NCBI GenBank assembly: GCA_012523135.1
Contig: JAAYJD010000204.1
Span: 1-40,644 of the forward strand
Direction: 5' to 3'
Origin: Clostridiaceae bacterium
GTDB taxonomy: Bacteria; Bacillota; Clostridia; Saccharofermentanales; UBA5734
DNA: 40,644 bases
Each line of letters begins with the position of its first letter. Positions within the stretch are counted from its first letter, which is position 1. The notes beneath the pieces are model-generated. The model was not told the DNA's origin and did no database searches. It saw only the letters and a program-made list of their open reading frames with translations. Positions 12,446-18,736 of the stretch are shown in pieces. The translations under genes and the position numbers were made by a program.

Positions 12446-12476
12446 AGCACGCCCGCTTTTCCAGGCCATAGCCCTG

Positions 12477-12485
12477 TGTTACACT
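12477..12485 (+). promoter_or_regulatory. Candidate extended -10 promoter of the OPRT-like operon
   Basis: TGTTACACT has an extended TG plus a -10 TACACT. The -35 region (TTTTCC at normal spacing) is poor. It may give the downstream genes some independence from the pyr promoter. Confidence 0.35.
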
Positions 12486-12499
12486 AGATCCAACCAGCC

Positions 12500-12515
12500 G
12501 GGCCGGAAACGGCCC
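12500..12515 (+). other. GAAA-capped GC hairpin immediately before the Shine-Dalgarno site
   Basis: GGGCCG-GAAA-CGGCCC is a perfect 6-bp stem with a stable GNRA tetraloop. It ends 5 nt before AGGAGG of the next gene. It has no T-tract, so it is not a terminator; an RNA-stability or translation role is possible. Confidence 0.55.
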
Positions 12516-12530
12516 AGTTAAGGAGGAACC

Positions 12531-13397
12531 ATGAAGCCGATCGACCGGGAACAGCTGATCCACTGGCTGTTTGCCACCAGGGCCCTGCGCGCCGCGCCGG
12601 CAGCTGAACCATTCTGGTACACATCCGGTACACTGGGTCCCTATTACATCAACACGCATTTCCTCTATGGCGGCGAAGACGCGGCCAACGGCCTGCTGCG
12701 CCTGATCGACGATCTGGCCGCCAGTCCGCTGGATCTGCCGGCCGCGGTGCATGCCGCGGTGCTGCGCCAGTACGCGGAAAACCCGATCTACCGCCAGTTG
12801 ATGGACCAGCTGGCCGACCAGCTGACATCCGTTCCCGGCACGCTGATCTCCGGCGGCGAGCGGCGCGATTATTTCTTTTCCGTCGGCGCTGCCCATTTGC
12901 TGGGCAAGCCCCATGTCTACCTGTTCAAGGACCAGACGGCCGTCATCTGTACCGCTGACGGCAAGCGGACCGAGCTGCTGCGAGATAACGCGCTGGCCGG
13001 CCAGGTTGTCTGCCATGTCGCGGACCTGGTGACGGAGGCGTCCAGCTACACCCGTTCCTGGCTGCCCGCGCTGCGGCGGACCGGCGCCCGGATGCCGCTG
13101 ACCCTGGCAGTGGTCGACCGCAACCAGAACGGCCGCCAGGTCCTGGAGGCTGAAGGCACCCGGCTGATCAGCCTGGTGATGATCGATCCGGATCTGTTTC
13201 ACCAGGCGCGCGCGACCGGCCTGATCGATGCGGCGCAGCTGGATCAGATCCTCAGGTTTATCGCCGATCCCAAAGCGTACATGCAGCAGTTTTTACGCGA
13301 ACATCCCTCGTTTTTGGCAGACCAGCTCGCCCGGGGCGGCAAGAACGCCGAACGGGCCCGCCTTTGCCTGGAGTCTGGCTATGGCTCGGACTGCTGA
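12531..13397 (+). CDS. Orotate phosphoribosyltransferase-like protein (candidate PyrE)
   Basis: The 288-residue soluble protein resembles orotate phosphoribosyltransferases at its N-terminus: FWYTSGTLGPYYINTHFLYG corresponds to the SGxxxPYYIN segment of PyrE. GTLISGGERRDYFFSVGAAHLLGKPHVYLFKD fits the substrate-sensing strand and helix of a PRTase. The PRPP loop, normally a VEDVxTTGGS type, appears only as VADLVTEASSY, and the C-terminus extends about 80 residues past the usual PyrE end. The location, 85 nt after pyrD, and the absence of another pyrE here support a role in making OMP. Similar long proteins are annotated as OPRT in Clostridia, to my recollection. A PRTase-like regulator or an inactive homologue are alternatives. 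AGGAGG lies 4 nt before the ATG, and the 3' end overlaps the next gene by 17 nt. Confidence 0.62.
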   Translation: MKPIDREQLIHWLFATRALRAAPAAEPFWYTSGTLGPYYINTHFLYGGEDAANGLLRLIDDLAASPLDLPAAVHAAVLRQYAENPIYRQLMDQLADQLTSVPGTLISGGERRDYFFSVGAAHLLGKPHVYLFKDQTAVICTADGKRTELLRDNALAGQVVCHVADLVTEASSYTRSWLPALRRTGARMPLTLAVVDRNQNGRQVLEAEGTRLISLVMIDPDLFHQARATGLIDAAQLDQILRFIADPKAYMQQFLREHPSFLADQLARGGKNAERARLCLESGYGSDC

Positions 13398-13944
13398 GAA
13401 CGTTCCCGCCTACCGGCTGGTCCGCAGCCGGCGCAAATCCCTGGCCGTGGTCGTGCGCGCCGACAATACCGTCGAGGTGCGCAGCCCGCTGACGCTGCCC
13501 AAAGACCGCATCGACCACTTCGTGCGCAGCAACAGCGCCTGGATCGCACGCAAAAAACAGGAGAACCGCGCAAGGACGCACCTGGAACCGGCCCGCCCGG
13601 AGCAGGTTCGCCAGTTTGCCGCGCATTTGCCGGCGCGTATCCAGGCCCTGGCCGACGAGCACGAGCTGCCTTTGCCCCGCGCCATCCGGATCCGCGATAT
13701 GGTCAGCCGCTGGGGCAGCTGCAGCCGCACCGGAACGATCACCCTCAACGGGCGCTGTGCCGTGCTGCCCGAAACGCTGCAGACGTATGTTATCCTGCAC
13801 GAAATGTGCCATCTGCGCCATATGAACCACAGCCCGGCTTTCTGGCAGCACCTGATCGCCTGCCTGCCAGACGCGCGCGACCGGCGAAATCAGCTCAAAG
13901 CCTACCAGTTGGCCCGCCCGGAACGTCAGGAGGCCTGCTCATGA
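13381..13944 (+). CDS. YgjP-like metallopeptidase domain protein (M48-related, DUF45)
   Basis: This predicted zinc-dependent metallopeptidase of the YgjP/WLM-like group has 187 residues and is cytoplasmic (no signal peptide). The catalytic motif HEMCHLRHMNHSPAFW gives HExxH with a third histidine shortly after. It is preceded by the family hallmarks RDMVSRWGSCS and ITLNGRCAVLP. The N-terminal part (YRLVRSRRKSLAVVV ... VEVRSPLTLP) is the usual beta-rich lead. The ORF-track start at 13228 reads through the preceding gene in another frame. The ATG at 13381, with GGAG 7 nt upstream and a 17-nt overlap with the OPRT-like gene, is preferred. Substrates of this family are poorly known. The stop overlaps the next ATG (ATGA), so it is coupled to the dehydrogenase. 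Confidence 0.88.
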   Translation: MARTAENVPAYRLVRSRRKSLAVVVRADNTVEVRSPLTLPKDRIDHFVRSNSAWIARKKQENRARTHLEPARPEQVRQFAAHLPARIQALADEHELPLPRAIRIRDMVSRWGSCSRTGTITLNGRCAVLPETLQTYVILHEMCHLRHMNHSPAFWQHLIACLPDARDRRNQLKAYQLARPERQEACS

Positions 13945-14762
13945 GCCGCGTCGTCGTCATCACCGGCGCCAGTTCGGGCATCGGGCTGGAAATGGCCCGT
14001 CAGTTCGCGGCCGGCGGGGATCGCGTCTATGCGCTGGCGCGCCGGCTGCCGGATACCGGCAACGGCCCGGCAGCACTGGCCGCGGGCGACTGGTTCAACA
14101 TGCCGCTCGACGTGACCGACGCTGAAGCCGCGCACCAGGCCGTGGCCAGGATTGTCGCGCGGGAAGGCCGGATCGATATCCTGGTCCAGGCCGCAGGCTA
14201 CGGCCTGGCCGGTTCGGTTGAGGCCATGACTCCGGCGGACGCAGCCGGCCAGATAGGGACTAATTTCCTGGGCGCCTGCCATCTGCTGGGCCCGGTTCTG
14301 GCCTGCATGCGCGCCCGGAAATCGGGCCTGATCATCCAACTGGGCTCCGTCGCCGGCCTGCTGCCGATTCCGTTCCAGGCCTGTTATTCAGCCAGCAAGG
14401 CCGCTCTGGCGGCTCTGACCATGGCCCTGGCCAACGAAGTCCGGCCGCATGGCATCCGCTGCATGCTGGTTCAGCCCGGAGACACCCGGACAGGATTTAC
14501 CGAGGCCCGCGTGCTTAGCGCTGCCGAGGCCACTTTGCCTTACGCCGAACGTTGCCAGCGCTCAATCACACGCATGGCGGCCGACGAACAAAAGGGCATG
14601 CCGGCCGACCGCATGGCCGGCCTGATTATCCGCCAGGCCAACCGGAACCGGCCGCCGCTGGTCTATACGCCAGGCATGTTTTACAAGCTGGCCGCGCTGC
14701 TCAGCCGCGTACTGCCCCGACGCTGGGTCATGGCCGTGATCTATGCGCTCTATGCCCGCTAG
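13941..14762 (+). CDS. Short-chain dehydrogenase/reductase
   Basis: This NAD(P)-dependent oxidoreductase of the classical SDR family has 273 residues. The cofactor motif TGASSGIG sits at the extreme N-terminus (about residues 9-16), the NAG-like AAGYGL follows, and the catalytic motif is CYSASKAA (Y-x-x-x-K) with the upstream serine in LGSVAGLLP. After PGDTRTGF the protein extends about 90 residues with a basic, hydrophobic C-terminus, like SDRs acting on lipids or ketoacyl groups. The substrate is not deducible. The ORF-track start at 13806 is a read-through of the upstream gene. The ATG at 13941 has AGGAGG upstream and overlaps the previous stop by four bases. Confidence 0.9.
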   Translation: MSRVVVITGASSGIGLEMARQFAAGGDRVYALARRLPDTGNGPAALAAGDWFNMPLDVTDAEAAHQAVARIVAREGRIDILVQAAGYGLAGSVEAMTPADAAGQIGTNFLGACHLLGPVLACMRARKSGLIIQLGSVAGLLPIPFQACYSASKAALAALTMALANEVRPHGIRCMLVQPGDTRTGFTEARVLSAAEATLPYAERCQRSITRMAADEQKGMPADRMAGLIIRQANRNRPPLVYTPGMFYKLAALLSRVLPRRWVMAVIYALYAR

Positions 14763-14786
14763 GCGGGCGATACGGAAGGGGAGACG

Positions 14787-15428
14787 ATGAAAGTATTGCT
14801 GGCCGTCACAGCCGCCTGCCTCGGGTTTCTGATTCTGGGCGAGATCCTGCCGCCGGCGATCGGTTCCAGCCTGCTGCTGGCAGCTTTGGCCTGGCTGGTC
14901 GTGCTGATGCGCCAGGATTTTTTGCACAGGCGGCAGATGGGCCGGCGGCGATTGGAACTGGAAGCCCGCTGGGCAATCAGCATCCGGCACCTGAACGGAT
15001 TGCCCTTGCCGATCGACACGCCGGCGACCTTGTTCTACAGCGGCGATCAAATCATTCTGGAGACCGAGCAGGACCAATGGTCGCTGGCGCGCTCCAGTCT
15101 GCTGAAGGCGCTGGTTATCACGCCGGAAAATATCCGCCGCATCAACGACCAGCAGCTATGCCGCCTGCTGCTCGTGGAAAAACGCATCTTCACCGCCCTG
15201 CGGGAGAAAATCCGCCATCGGGACAGCACGGTCCGGCGTTCGGCCATTTTCATCTTGTCTTTTCAGGATCAGCCGGAGAACAAAAGCGTCTGGGTCCTGA
15301 TCGCCTTGAGTCGCCCCCAGGTCGTGGCCAACCTGCTCCAGGCGTCCGGCCTGCGCGATCAGGGGATCGTCCGCATCGCGCACAAACGTGCGCGCCGGCG
15401 CGGCGCCTCGCCCCGCTCATCCGCCTGA
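14787..15428 (+). CDS. Hypothetical membrane protein with two N-terminal TM segments
   Basis: I do not recognise the family. The 213-residue protein has two hydrophobic segments close together (about residues 3-20 and 24-42). A basic stretch MRQDFLHRRQMGRRRLELEAR follows and probably faces the cytoplasm. The remaining 150 residues form a soluble domain with alternating beta-like strands (ATLFYSGDQIILETEQ) and a very basic tail RAHKRARRRG-like (IAHKRARRRGASPRS). The layout recalls small bacterial PH-like or YdbT-type membrane proteins but no motif proves that. AGGGGAG precedes the ATG. It ends the OPRT-like/YgjP/SDR cluster and is followed by a hairpin and a new promoter. Confidence 0.75.
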   Translation: MKVLLAVTAACLGFLILGEILPPAIGSSLLLAALAWLVVLMRQDFLHRRQMGRRRLELEARWAISIRHLNGLPLPIDTPATLFYSGDQIILETEQDQWSLARSSLLKALVITPENIRRINDQQLCRLLLVEKRIFTALREKIRHRDSTVRRSAIFILSFQDQPENKSVWVLIALSRPQVVANLLQASGLRDQGIVRIAHKRARRRGASPRSSA

Positions 15429-15436
15429 CGCGGCGA

Positions 15437-15465
15437 CTTGCCGGCCGTTTCTGCGGCGCGGCAAG
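15437..15465 (+). other. GC-rich hairpin between the hypothetical gene and DAHP synthase
   Basis: CTTGCCGGCCG pairs with CGGC-G-CGGCAAG (one bulged G) around TTTCTG. It has no T-run, so it may be a weak or factor-dependent terminator for the upstream genes. It lies directly upstream of the -10 box of the next gene. Confidence 0.4.
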
Positions 15466-15467
15466 TA

Positions 15468-15476
15468 TGGTATAAT
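15468..15476 (+). promoter_or_regulatory. Extended -10 promoter of the DAHP synthase gene
   Basis: TGGTATAAT combines a perfect -10 with an extended TG; the -35 (TTTCTG, 17 nt away) is weak. It lies 30 nt before the start codon. Confidence 0.6.
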
Positions 15477-15506
15477 GAACGCCTGCACGGTCAGGGGAGA
15501 GATACG

Positions 15507-16535
15507 ATGAACGTGACCATTCTGGGAAAAATACCGACGACCGCCGAGATCCTCGACCGCTATCCCTTGTCCCGGGAACTGGCGGAACTGAAAGCGCGCC
15601 GCGATGAGGCGATCCGCCAGATTCTGAACGGCCAGTCCGACCGCTTTCTGCTGGTCATCGGGCCGTGTTCCGCGGACCAGGAGGATGCCGTCTGCGCCTA
15701 TACGGAGCGTTTGGGCCGCCTGCAGGAGACCGTTGCGGACCGTCTTGTCCTGATTCCGCGCATTTACACCAACAAGCCACGGACCACCGGCGAGGGTTAT
15801 AAGGGTATTTTGCACCAGCCGGATCCGGAAAAAGCACCGGACATGGCCGGGGGCCTGACTGCCTTGCGCAAGATGCACATCCGTTCGCTGTCCGTTTCCG
15901 GGCTGACCGCCGCGGATGAAATGCTCTACCCCGAAAACCACACCTACCTGGACGACATGCTCAGTTACGTCGCGATCGGGGCGCGCTCCGTGGAAAACCA
16001 GCAGCACCGCCTGACGGCGAGCGGCATCACCCAGCCGGCCGGCATGAAAAACCCGACCAGCGGCGACCTCACGGTGATGCTCAACGCCATCTTTGCCGCT
16101 CAGCACGGCCACGTCTTCGCCTACCAGGGACATGCTGTGCAGACCCGCGGCAATTCGCTGGCTCACGCGGTTCTGCGCGGTGAAGTCAACCGGCATGGCC
16201 AGTGCCAGGCCAACTACCATTACGAGGATCTGATGCGTCTGGCGCAGATGTACGCTGCACGTGAACTGGTCAACCCGGCCTGCCTGATCGACACCAACCA
16301 CGCCAACTCCAACAAGCAGTTCGCCGAGCAGCCGCGTATTGCCATGGAAGTCCTGCATAGCCGGCGATTGTCCCCCGACATCCGCAAACTGGTCAAGGGC
16401 CTGATGGTCGAAAGCTATCTTGAAGAGGGAAGCCAATCCGTCGGGGAGCACGTGTTCGGCAAGTCGATCACGGATGCCTGCCTGGGTTGGCCGGCCACCC
16501 GCAGCCTGGTCCTGAATATCGCCGACCAGGTTTAG
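15507..16535 (+). CDS. 3-deoxy-7-phosphoheptulonate (DAHP) synthase, class I alpha
   Basis: This enzyme condenses phosphoenolpyruvate with erythrose 4-phosphate to DAHP, the entry step of aromatic amino-acid synthesis. The 342 residues match the AroF/AroG/AroH type. Visible motifs are LLVIGPCSADQED near residue 50, the PEP-binding RIYTNKPRTTGEGYKG, GARSVENQQHR, GMKNPTSGDL and IDTNHANSNKQ with metal and substrate contacts. There is no N-terminal chorismate-mutase or C-terminal fusion. The paralogue type (Phe-, Tyr- or Trp-sensitive) cannot be called. The ATG at 15507 has AGGGGAG upstream; the longer ORF start at 15438 would include the promoter. No T-box or trp-like leader was seen in the short 5' region. 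The next gene, encoding MoxR, starts 24 nt later and may be co-transcribed. Confidence 0.95.
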   Translation: MNVTILGKIPTTAEILDRYPLSRELAELKARRDEAIRQILNGQSDRFLLVIGPCSADQEDAVCAYTERLGRLQETVADRLVLIPRIYTNKPRTTGEGYKGILHQPDPEKAPDMAGGLTALRKMHIRSLSVSGLTAADEMLYPENHTYLDDMLSYVAIGARSVENQQHRLTASGITQPAGMKNPTSGDLTVMLNAIFAAQHGHVFAYQGHAVQTRGNSLAHAVLRGEVNRHGQCQANYHYEDLMRLAQMYAARELVNPACLIDTNHANSNKQFAEQPRIAMEVLHSRRLSPDIRKLVKGLMVESYLEEGSQSVGEHVFGKSITDACLGWPATRSLVLNIADQV

Positions 16536-16559
16536 GCAGACACGAGGAGACCGGCACAG

Positions 16560-17504
16560 ATGGAGCTTGCACACGCCCAAGAACTACTGGAACGCATCCG
16601 ACGCAATGTCAACGAGGTGATCGTCGGCAAACGGGACGCCATCGACCTGATCCTGATCGCCCTGATCAGCCGGGGACATATCCTGCTCGAGGACATTCCC
16701 GGCATCGGCAAAACAACGCTGGTGTCGGCCCTGGCCCGTTCACTCGGCCTGACGTTCCGCCGCATCCAGTTTACACCCGATGTCATGCCGTCCGATGTGA
16801 CGGGCTTCAACTTGTACAACCAGAAAACGGCCCAGTTCGCATTCCATCCCGGTGCGATCATGAGCCAGCTGCTGCTGGCCGACGAGATCAACCGCACCTC
16901 GCCCAAGACACAGTCCAGCCTGCTGGAAGCCATGCAGGAGAACCAGGTGACCGTCGACGGCGTGACCTATCCGCTGCCCCGCCCGTTCATGGTCCTGGCA
17001 ACCCAGAACCCGATCGAGCAGGTCGGCACCTACCCGCTGCCGGAAGCCCAGTTGGATCGCTTCATGCTGCGCGTGTCGTTGGGCTATCCGTCCCTCGAAG
17101 AGGAGATGACCATTTACCAGCGCTTTTCGGCGCGTTCGCCCTTGCTGGATCTGAATTCTGTCGTTTCGGTCGACGAGCTGTTCGAACTGCAGGATACGGC
17201 GGAGCGCCTCTATTGCGCCGAAGCGATCCGGCGTTATGTCGCCTTGCTGGCGCGCGCGACGCGCGAACACAAAGAGCTGCTGCTGGGCACCAGCCCGCGC
17301 GGTGCCCTGATGCTCCTGATCGCCGCCCGCTCACATGCCCTGCTGCAAAAGCGCGATTACGTCCTGCCCGAGGATGTGCAGCAGATGCTGCATCCGGTTC
17401 TGGGCCACCGGCTGCTGCTCAAGCCTGAAGCCAAACTGCACCAGGTCTCGATTCCGGATATTCTGGCCGGTCTGCTGCGTCAGGTGCCCGTTCCGGAAGC
17501 ATGA
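16560..17504 (+). CDS. MoxR-family AAA+ ATPase
   Basis: This cytoplasmic AAA+ chaperone-like ATPase has 314 residues. The Walker A segment is LLEDIPGIGKTTL (about residues 41-53), Walker B is LLLADEINRTSPKTQ with the following sensor region VLATQNPIEQVGTYPLPEAQLDRF, and the lid domain carries TSPRGALMLL. These are signature sequences of the MoxR subgroup, whose members typically pair with DUF58 (von Willebrand-like) and transglutaminase-like membrane proteins, exactly as here. MoxR proteins help assemble or mature partner complexes; the client is not known here. GAGGAG lies upstream at a slightly long spacing of about 11 nt. The stop overlaps the DUF58 start (ATGA). Confidence 0.93.
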   Translation: MELAHAQELLERIRRNVNEVIVGKRDAIDLILIALISRGHILLEDIPGIGKTTLVSALARSLGLTFRRIQFTPDVMPSDVTGFNLYNQKTAQFAFHPGAIMSQLLLADEINRTSPKTQSSLLEAMQENQVTVDGVTYPLPRPFMVLATQNPIEQVGTYPLPEAQLDRFMLRVSLGYPSLEEEMTIYQRFSARSPLLDLNSVVSVDELFELQDTAERLYCAEAIRRYVALLARATREHKELLLGTSPRGALMLLIAARSHALLQKRDYVLPEDVQQMLHPVLGHRLLLKPEAKLHQVSIPDILAGLLRQVPVPEA

Positions 17505-18736
17505 TCACGGCCCGGGGCGTCGGCTGGCTGCTGCTGATCCTGATTGCCTGGGGCTTTCTGGCCTACAGCGGCCTGGTCCAGCTGCAGCTGATCCTGATGA
17601 TCCTGCTGCTGCTGCCGCTGCTATCGGTCGGGTCCTTATTGTGGCTGCGTACCCGGCTCAAGATCGATGAAAGCATCCGCCAGACCCTGATCCGACGCAA
17701 GGACCAGACCAGCCTGGTCGTCCGCCTGACGCTGCGCAGCCGCCAGGTCGTCGGTCTGGCCGAGCTGCTGATCGCCCGGCCGGGCAAGGACGGCCGGACC
17801 GAGCGGGTAAAACGGCTGACGGCCCTGACGCAGCGGGGCGAAACCACGGTGGTTCTCCCGCTCAGCGGCCATCACCGCGGCTTGTTCCGTGTCGGCCTGC
17901 TCCGCTTGAAATGCCGCGATTTGTTCGGACTGGTCCTGTTGCCGTTCTACCGTTGCCAGCCGGACCGGCTTGAGCCGTTTCTGACGGTTCTGCCCCGTCC
18001 GTACACCTTCGACCCGCTGCAGGACCTGGCCAGTCTGCTCCAGCAGAACCAGCTGCAGAAAGCCTGGAAGCCGGGCAGTGAACTGGACGCCATCGCCAAC
18101 ATCCGCCAGCAGCAACCCGGCGACGCGCTCAAGCGGGCTCACTGGAAATTGTCCGCGCGGCTCGATGAACTCATGATTCGTGAATTCGAAAATCCGCTCC
18201 AGCAGGATGTGCTGGTGCTTTGCGACCTGAACCGGGCCCAGGCGGACAAGCTGCCCTGGGCGTCTTACGGCGACTATTTTTCCGACAGCGTTGCCTGGTT
18301 TACGGAGGTCATTTTGCGTTCCGCGAGCGCCGTCCGGCTGGTCTTTTGGCCGCAGGAGGGGAGACGGGAAGCCCGGGCCGGATCCCTGGAACAGCAGCTG
18401 GACTGCCTGATGCTGCTTTCGGCGCTGGCGGAGACCGGTGACTGGAACCCATCACACCTGGTTGCGGCGGAGTGGGAACGCGCCTCAGACTGCCAGGTTT
18501 TCATCCTGGTGACCAATCGCCTGGACGATGCGACCAGCCGGCAGCTGACCCAGCTGGCCCTGAGCGGTGTCACGGTCTGGCTGGTCATGCTGCAGGGATC
18601 GGTTTTGCTGCCGCGCACGCCCAATCCGATGATCCGGGCGCTGGAGCAAGCCGGTGTTCGGATCTGCCGCTCCGAGTTTTCATCGTTCCGGGCCGCTGAA
18701 AAAAACAGTCCTGAAAATCCGGAGGTCCAGTCATGA
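17501..18736 (+). CDS. DUF58 domain membrane protein
   Basis: This 411-residue protein has two adjacent transmembrane helices at the N-terminus (about residues 7-23 and 26-46). A beta-rich extracytoplasmic or membrane-proximal region follows (NEL-type LVVRLTLRSRQVVGLAELL). The DUF58 core is near the middle, where the hallmark appears as IANIRQQQPGDALKRAHWKLSARLDELMIREFE (quoted in part: PGDALKRAHWKLSARLDEL). The rest resembles a divergent von Willebrand A fold with VLVLCDLNRA as the first strand. DUF58 proteins almost always follow a MoxR ATPase and are thought to be its partner at the membrane. The start overlaps the MoxR stop and its stop overlaps the transglutaminase start, so the three are translationally coupled. 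Confidence 0.9.
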   Translation: MITARGVGWLLLILIAWGFLAYSGLVQLQLILMILLLLPLLSVGSLLWLRTRLKIDESIRQTLIRRKDQTSLVVRLTLRSRQVVGLAELLIARPGKDGRTERVKRLTALTQRGETTVVLPLSGHHRGLFRVGLLRLKCRDLFGLVLLPFYRCQPDRLEPFLTVLPRPYTFDPLQDLASLLQQNQLQKAWKPGSELDAIANIRQQQPGDALKRAHWKLSARLDELMIREFENPLQQDVLVLCDLNRAQADKLPWASYGDYFSDSVAWFTEVILRSASAVRLVFWPQEGRREARAGSLEQQLDCLMLLSALAETGDWNPSHLVAAEWERASDCQVFILVTNRLDDATSRQLTQLALSGVTVWLVMLQGSVLLPRTPNPMIRALEQAGVRICRSEFSSFRAAEKNSPENPEVQS

